Part shown: one piece after another, positions 7,058 through 10,650 of the stretch
How positions within the stretch are numbered: position 1 is the first letter of the stretch
Layout: every line of letters begins with the position of its first letter
Assembly (NCBI GenBank): GCA_012522875.1
Contig: JAAYJP010000169.1
Location: 1 to 10,650, forward strand
DNA from: Clostridiales bacterium
Lineage (GTDB): Bacteria > Bacillota > Clostridia > Christensenellales > Aristaeellaceae
Reading direction: 5' to 3'
DNA length: 10,650 nucleotides
Notes under the pieces: generated by a model
What the model was told of the DNA's origin: nothing
Seen by the model: only the letters and a program-made list of their open reading frames with translations
Databases searched by the model: none
Program-made: the position numbers and the translations under genes

Positions 7058-7960
7058 TCATCCGGCCTGTCCCTCCCGCCACCAGGTGTAGGTGTTCAGC
7101 GGCCGAAAACCGATGCTGTAGTAAAACTGCTGGCAGGAGCCTACCAGGGCGCGCCTGGCACCCCGCAGCCCGCAGCGGCGCACCCCCTCCAGCACGGCCG
7201 CCTTACCCAGGCCCATCCTGCGGTATTTGGGATCCGTTGCGGCAGGTTCCACCAGGGCATCCGGCGAGGCCGGGTCCAGCCACATCCCGCAATAGGCAGC
7301 GTAGTCGCCGTTTGGCGCCAGCACCGCGATCTTCAGGGACAGATCCACATTGGGGCGAAGCATCTCATCACTCAGCTGCCTGCGCTTCCGCTCGTTTAGG
7401 TCAAGTGGGCCTTCACCGTTCAGTTCGTGGTTGAAGCCCTTCCACAGCACCTGCCCATATTTTTCCACATCAAAGCCCTCATCCAGGCCCATCAGCCGGA
7501 ATCCCCCAGGCAACACAGGATGGATACCGCGGGCATCGGTAATGGGATAGGCCGCATCGTAATCCTTGTCGGGCGTGGGAATGAAGCCCTCGTCTGCGGC
7601 AGTCTGCTGGAAGGCCAGGTCGCCGTCCCATACCAACAGGCTGAACTTGCCATCCTTACTCAGGTTTTTTGCCGCGTACCGCACCATTTGCGCCCGGAGG
7701 CTTTCGCAGCCCGGCATCACGCAGATAAAGCCCTCCCCCGGCTGGGTGTCAAAGGTCGCCACGCCGGCAACTGTTCCCTGATCTTCCCAGATGCCGATCC
7801 TGCCGAGGGCCTCGTGGTCGAGCCAGCCGTGGGTAATCATCCAGTCCCAGCGGCCGAAAGGGAAATCATCTCCCCGGCGCCTGAGGAAAAAATCCCGCAG
7901 ACGATAATAGTCTTCGGTCATGCCGGCCGGGCCGGCGTAATGGCGGAAGCTGATGCCCAT
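7058..7960 (-). CDS. GNAT-family N-acetyltransferase, two-domain
   Basis: A 300-residue acyl-CoA-dependent N-acyltransferase. The C-terminal domain has the GNAT acetyl-CoA signature: VEPAATDPKYRRMGLGKAAV, with the Q/RxxGxG/A loop as RRMGLG at about residues 247-252, then the closing strand QQFYYSIGFRPLNTY. The N-terminal half looks like a second, degenerate GNAT fold (GVATFDTQPG, ending AADEGFIPT) without a clear loop. The start is decided by the ribosome-binding site: AAGGAGG occupies 7967-7973, flush against a first ATG at 7966, whereas the ATG at 7960 has ideal 6-nt spacing, so translation should begin MGISFRHYAG. It lies 38 bases after the final stop of the broken HD gene and probably shares its promoter. 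The substrate is unknown. The gene itself is intact. Confidence 0.85.
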   Translation of the reverse strand: MGISFRHYAGPAGMTEDYYRLRDFFLRRRGDDFPFGRWDWMITHGWLDHEALGRIGIWEDQGTVAGVATFDTQPGEGFICVMPGCESLRAQMVRYAAKNLSKDGKFSLLVWDGDLAFQQTAADEGFIPTPDKDYDAAYPITDARGIHPVLPGGFRLMGLDEGFDVEKYGQVLWKGFNHELNGEGPLDLNERKRRQLSDEMLRPNVDLSLKIAVLAPNGDYAAYCGMWLDPASPDALVEPAATDPKYRRMGLGKAAVLEGVRRCGLRGARRALVGSCQQFYYSIGFRPLNTYTWWREGQAG

Positions 7961-7998
7961 ACACATCCTCCTTGGGTTCGGCCGGCTGCCGCAGAGGC

Positions 7999-8568
7999 TT
8001 AATAAATACCGAAACTCTCTTCTTCAAATTCGGCCAGGAACAGATCAAGGTGCACGATTCTCTTTTACGCCATACTGAGGGCAGACTCAAGCTCCAGCAG
8101 CGAGGCAAACTCCTTCCTGTGCTTTTTGAGCGCGGCCATTGCCTTTTTCATGTCGCCTGGCTGCTTGGAGAAATCCCTGGCGGCTGCCATGAAACCCAGA
8201 TAGCCGATTGCGTCAGCGTTTCTCAGCAGGATCGTCTCCTTGGCGCTTCCCTGCCCGCGTTTGTCATGGTATTTGGCCGCCTCCACGATCTTCGCAGTCT
8301 TCCTTCCATCAATGCCATAGTCCGCGGCCAGGACGGGCATGAGCCTGGCGGATTCTTCCGCATGGTCAAAAGGGCCTCCCGGCCTGTATGGCGCAAATGC
8401 GCTGATGTCATGAAAGAAGCAGGAGAATACCAGGATATCTTCGTCAAAGGGAAGCCTTTCCGCATCCGCCAGCTTCCGGGCGATGGCCAGTGTTCATTTC
8501 GCGTGGTTGAGGATATAGCTGCCGCCCAGGGAAAGCAGCTGCGCCTGCATGCGCTGTTCATTCAGCAT
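7999..8568 (-). pseudogene. HD-superfamily hydrolase interrupted by two in-frame stop codons
   Basis: The start is strong: AAGGAGG (8575-8581), 6 nt, ATG at 8568. The frame reads MLNEQRMQAQLLSLGG and ILNHAK, then TGA at codon 25 (8494-8496). It continues with TLAIARKLADAERLPFDEDI, FFHDISAFAPYRPGG, FDHAEESARLM, YHDKRGQGS and LLRNADAIGYLGF, to TAA at codon 168 (8065-8067). It then goes on in the same frame for 21 codons (VHLDLFLAEFEEESFGIY) to a final TAA at 7999-8001. The HD pattern is complete apart from the stops: H22, the HD pair, later histidines and the final Asp. HD proteins are metal-dependent phosphohydrolases; 189 residues suits small members. The first stop looks like TGG to TGA. An internal ATG at 8340 has no ribosome-binding site. 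Confidence 0.8.
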
Positions 8569-8755
8569 GTACTTCCTCCTTGTCCAGGCCGCAGTTCCGG
8601 CAGCGGAGCATAGCCGCCGCCCTTGTTCCGTTCATGGTCCGGCGCTGACAGCACATGCGTCCTTACCCCCTCCATGGTGAAAGCGTCAGCGCAAAACCCA
8701 TGGGCCATACGTCACGACAGATAATCCGCTCAAACAGGCCAACGATTTTGCGCAT
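8562..8755 (-). other. Leader of the HD/GNAT unit with overlapping small reading frames
   Basis: Downstream of the - strand promoter, GGGAGG (8764-8769) lies 8 nt before an ATG at 8755. That ATG opens 30 codons (MRKIVGLFERIICRD through LSPWRG) and ends at TAA (8663-8665). Overlapping it in another frame, an ATG at 8675 gives 37 codons (MEGVRTHVLSAPDHERN through RPGQGGSTC) whose TGA (8562-8564) lies just inside the HD gene start. A third frame from 8656 gives 32 codons (MCCQRRTMNG through LRCRNCGLDKEEVHAE). One extra base in the G5 run at 8666-8670 would join the first two into a single 64-residue protein. This may be a frameshifted small gene, a regulatory leader or chance. I recognise none of the products. 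Confidence 0.3.
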
Positions 8756-8831
8756 GGGGACAGCCTCCCAAAGGGGACCTTCACAAAATACAGGACAGGA
8801 GGAAAGCGGGCAGGAGACTTTGTTCGAGTAG

Positions 8832-8861
8832 ATAATACTAAAAGCGCTCCCGGCACGTCAA
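8832..8861 (-). promoter_or_regulatory. Strong sigma-A type promoter for the leftward HD/GNAT unit
   Basis: On the - strand, TTGACG (8861-8856), an 18-bp spacer and TATTAT (8837-8832) form a near-consensus promoter. A T7 tract directly upstream of the -35 could act as an UP element. Transcription should start near 8825, giving a leader of about 255 nt before the HD gene start at 8568. Confidence 0.75.
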
Positions 8862-8914
8862 AAAAATAATTCGGGCAGGCCTGTGTCTGCCAATCGGGCA
8901 AACAGGGCCGCCCG
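8860..8914 (-). terminator. Long - strand intrinsic terminator upstream of the HD/GNAT promoter
   Basis: Read on the - strand, CGGGCG and then GCCCTGT (8914-8902) pair with ACAGGCCTGCCCG (8884-8872). This is about 12 base pairs including one G-U pair and one mismatch, followed by AATTATTTTTTT (8871-8860). The T tract doubles as the A/T-rich sequence just upstream of the next promoter. It would stop transcripts entering from the MFS transporter side. Confidence 0.6.
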
Positions 8915-9321
8915 CCTGACACCTGAGGCCGTTCATCACGCGTTTTCAGGCCAGCGCCCAAATCGGGACGACGGGCGCTTTTCGGGCCGACGCGAAGGCC
9001 TTTGGCTTGCGGGCGACCCGGAAAGAGCCGGACGGTAATCGGGAGGCTTGGCGGGCAAACAGCGAGCCCTAATGCCACAAAAGGCAAACCGCCAAAAATC
9101 GGACAGTCCTTCACAGAATTGCAGATCGATCTCCTGATACCTTTCACAAGCGAACGGCATTAGTTGAGACCCCTTTTTCCCGAACACCCGCTCAGGGGAT
9201 AAATGCCTGTACACACGGGTTTCACGGTACGGCAGGTGCCAGCGAACGACCGCTGAACGCGGCTCTTTCTCCCCGAATTCCCCTCACCTGGGGATGCATG
9301 CGCTACAATGGTTATTATGTC
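8915..9321. other. Unassigned 400-base stretch between the MFS transporter and the - strand terminator
   Basis: If the MFS transcript ends at the terminator at 8860-8914, this is a long 3' untranslated region; otherwise it could hold a small RNA or a lost gene. Hairpins seen: TCCCC/GGGGA on the - strand just after the transporter stop (within 9279-9296), CCGC/GCGG (9250-9262), and AGCGCCC/GGGCGCT (8953-8959 with 8973-8979) followed by a short T run on the + strand. A 92-codon - strand frame starting GTG (9214 to 8936) has no ribosome-binding site and an Arg/Pro/Ser-rich end, so I do not call it a gene. Confidence 0.45.
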
Positions 9322-10581
9322 TCACCTCAACACTTGCGCGGCATCCTTGCCCTCCGGGGCTTCTTTGCCCGGCTCTTTTGGAATGCGCCAGGCGATGATG
9401 AGGTTGCCCAGGGAAAAGAACGCTGCCAGGAAAAACACCCACTGCGGTCCCCAGATCATCCAGATAAAGCCAGACAGTTGGGCCGCCAGGATGGATACGA
9501 CATGGTCCAGGCTGATGCCAGTGGAGAGCACGCTGGTGATTTCTTCCGCGGTCACCGCGATTTGCTTCAGGTAAAGGGACTTCACCACGCCAATCTGCAT
9601 GCTCAGCCTGTCCAGTACAAACAGCGCGTACACTGTCAGGACCGGCCAGCCCGCTCCCGGCAATACCTTTGCGGTGATGCCCCAGACAACGAAGCCATAG
9701 ACGGTATAAATGCCAATAAAAGTCAGCGCGTCCACATACATCATGCGTTTGATGCCGAAGCGGTCAATCCACCGCCCGATGGCCCGCATGAAAAAAATAC
9801 TGATGAAGCTGACCGTGATCAGCAGCAGCGACATGATGTCGGCCCCCTTAAGCAGCAAATCAACGATAACCCAGGCGCCAAACACATTGGCGACCTGCTT
9901 TTGCACCCCGTGCAGCATGGTCAAAAGGTAAAAGAAACGGTACCGCCTGCGGAACACCAGCCGCGTCCTGCTTCTCACCGGCTTTAGGGCGGTTTCGCGC
10001 TTCAGCAGAAGGGCCGCGGCAACAACCGCAATCCCAAACGCGCCAGCGCCCAGCAGGAACAGCAGATTGACCGGCGCCCTAAAAGAGAACCAGCCCAGGC
10101 GAAAACCAAAAAAGACGAGCAGGCCGGCTAAAAATCCGAACACCATTTTCAGGCTCGCGTATTGGCCAAAGCGCCGGCCGACATGGCCGGGCTCAGCCAG
10201 CGCCATCCCGATGCTGTCCGAAAGCGGCAGAAACAGGTGCATGCCCATGGAGTTGATGAACAGGAAAATCAGCATCACCCCATAGGTAGGGCTGAACAGG
10301 CCGAGCACCATGAGCCCCAGGCAGGACAGCACCTGGGCAATCACGCTGATTTTAATATCCCCCAGCATGGACAGGGAGGCAATGATCAACGCACACAGCA
10401 GGCCCGGCAGTTCCCGCGGCACTTCGATGAGCGCCCGCTGGGTTGCGGTGACATGGTAGGCCTCCTTGAAATAGTTTGAGTAAACCGAGTCGCTCATCCC
10501 ATTGCCCAGGGCCGCCGCGGAAATCAAGATGAAAAACAGCAGCATATCCCAGTTTGTTCTTTTTGCCCGGATCGTTCGCAT
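9322..10581 (-). CDS. Major facilitator superfamily transporter
   Basis: A 419-residue inner-membrane protein with about twelve hydrophobic segments in two halves, joined by a basic cytoplasmic loop at about residues 194-215 (LKPVRSRTRLVFRRRYRF). The second half carries the MFS motif A as GRWIDRFGIKR (about 269-279). The first half has the sequence RALIEVPRELPG before TM2 and lacks a clean motif A copy. MFS proteins are secondary carriers driven by ion gradients; this one could be an exporter or a sugar/drug-type carrier, and the substrate cannot be inferred. Start: the - strand has AGAAGG at 10593-10588, 6 nt before the ATG at 10581 (MRTIRAKRTNWDML). The ATG at 10596 lacks a ribosome-binding site. 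I see no promoter in the 69 upstream bases in the window. The TGA stop is at 9322-9324. Confidence 0.88.
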   Translation of the reverse strand: MRTIRAKRTNWDMLLFFILISAAALGNGMSDSVYSNYFKEAYHVTATQRALIEVPRELPGLLCALIIASLSMLGDIKISVIAQVLSCLGLMVLGLFSPTYGVMLIFLFINSMGMHLFLPLSDSIGMALAEPGHVGRRFGQYASLKMVFGFLAGLLVFFGFRLGWFSFRAPVNLLFLLGAGAFGIAVVAAALLLKRETALKPVRSRTRLVFRRRYRFFYLLTMLHGVQKQVANVFGAWVIVDLLLKGADIMSLLLITVSFISIFFMRAIGRWIDRFGIKRMMYVDALTFIGIYTVYGFVVWGITAKVLPGAGWPVLTVYALFVLDRLSMQIGVVKSLYLKQIAVTAEEITSVLSTGISLDHVVSILAAQLSGFIWMIWGPQWVFFLAAFFSLGNLIIAWRIPKEPGKEAPEGKDAAQVLR

Positions 10582-10650
10582 CGCACACCTTCTCATCTGC
10601 TGATTGCCCTCATGAACGGCAGACGATCCAGACCTTTTCGCACTGCCTTC

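Noticed and set aside
8494..8496. TGA inside the HD gene read as a recoded Trp or selenocysteine codon
   Set aside because: TGA serves as the normal stop of the CHAP, GNAT and MFS genes here, Trp is written TGG throughout, and the same HD gene has a second stop that is TAA. A nonsense mutation is simpler.
8936..9214. A 92-codon - strand frame starting with GTG
   Set aside because: No ribosome-binding site, an Arg/Pro/Ser-rich C-terminus typical of a chance frame in GC-rich DNA, and no recognisable motif.
9303..9308. TACAAT as a + strand -10 box
   Set aside because: There is no -35 at suitable spacing, and it would only drive antisense transcription into the MFS gene. The resemblance to GCTACAATG at 5759 is a short chance match.
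9298..9987. Long + strand frame (229 codons) opposite the MFS gene
   Set aside because: It is rich in His, Gln, Asp and Pro, as expected for the antisense of hydrophobic codons, and has no proper start signal. The - strand frame is an obvious membrane transporter.
1..10650. CRISPR array, insertion sequence, phage, toxin-antitoxin or defence system
   Set aside because: I see no regularly spaced repeats, transposase or integrase motifs, terminal inverted repeats with target duplications, or defence-family signatures. The HD and GNAT genes alone do not make a defence or toxin module.

Overview
The window is a GC-rich bacterial chromosome segment of ordinary housekeeping and transport genes mixed with several decayed loci. 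Strong AAGGAGG/AGGAGG ribosome-binding sites at 6-7 nt spacing, sigma-A type promoters and the gene families suggest a GC-rich Clostridia-like Firmicute, perhaps an uncultured gut or digester lineage. That assignment is an inference; there is no rRNA or other marker to fix it.

Layout, left to right. (1) On the + strand, the 3' part of a sugar phosphate isomerase/epimerase (2-811) ends at a GC hairpin. (2) After a roughly 470-bp non-coding gap, a clear extended -10 promoter drives an M17 leucyl aminopeptidase (1284-2762). A secreted protein with a Big_2-like domain and a CHAP/NlpC-like cysteine peptidase domain follows (2812-3699), probably in the same transcript. (3) 4025-5150 is the wreck of a secreted ComEC-like metallo-beta-lactamase-fold protein with a C-terminal lamin-tail-like domain. 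It is broken by frameshifts and a nonsense codon, and its metal-binding motif is damaged. (4) 5151-5757 holds no convincing gene, only one orphan Shine-Dalgarno plus start on the - strand. (5) A complete aldo/keto reductase (5865-6848, +) ends at a good intrinsic terminator. (6) The - strand carries a leftward unit from a strong promoter at 8832-8861: a leader with small reading frames, an HD-domain hydrolase gene with two in-frame stops (8568 to 7999), and an intact two-domain GNAT acetyltransferase (7960 to 7058). (7) Upstream of that promoter lies a - strand terminator, about 400 bp of unexplained sequence, and an MFS transporter (10581 to 9322, -).

The genes do not form one recognisable pathway. 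The most notable features are decay at two loci, possibly three, next to clean genes, the multi-reading-frame leader of the HD/GNAT unit, and the back-to-back terminator and promoter sharing one A/T tract at about 8860. I see no tRNA, rRNA, CRISPR array, insertion sequence, phage gene or defence system. I did not find a convincing new biological system here.
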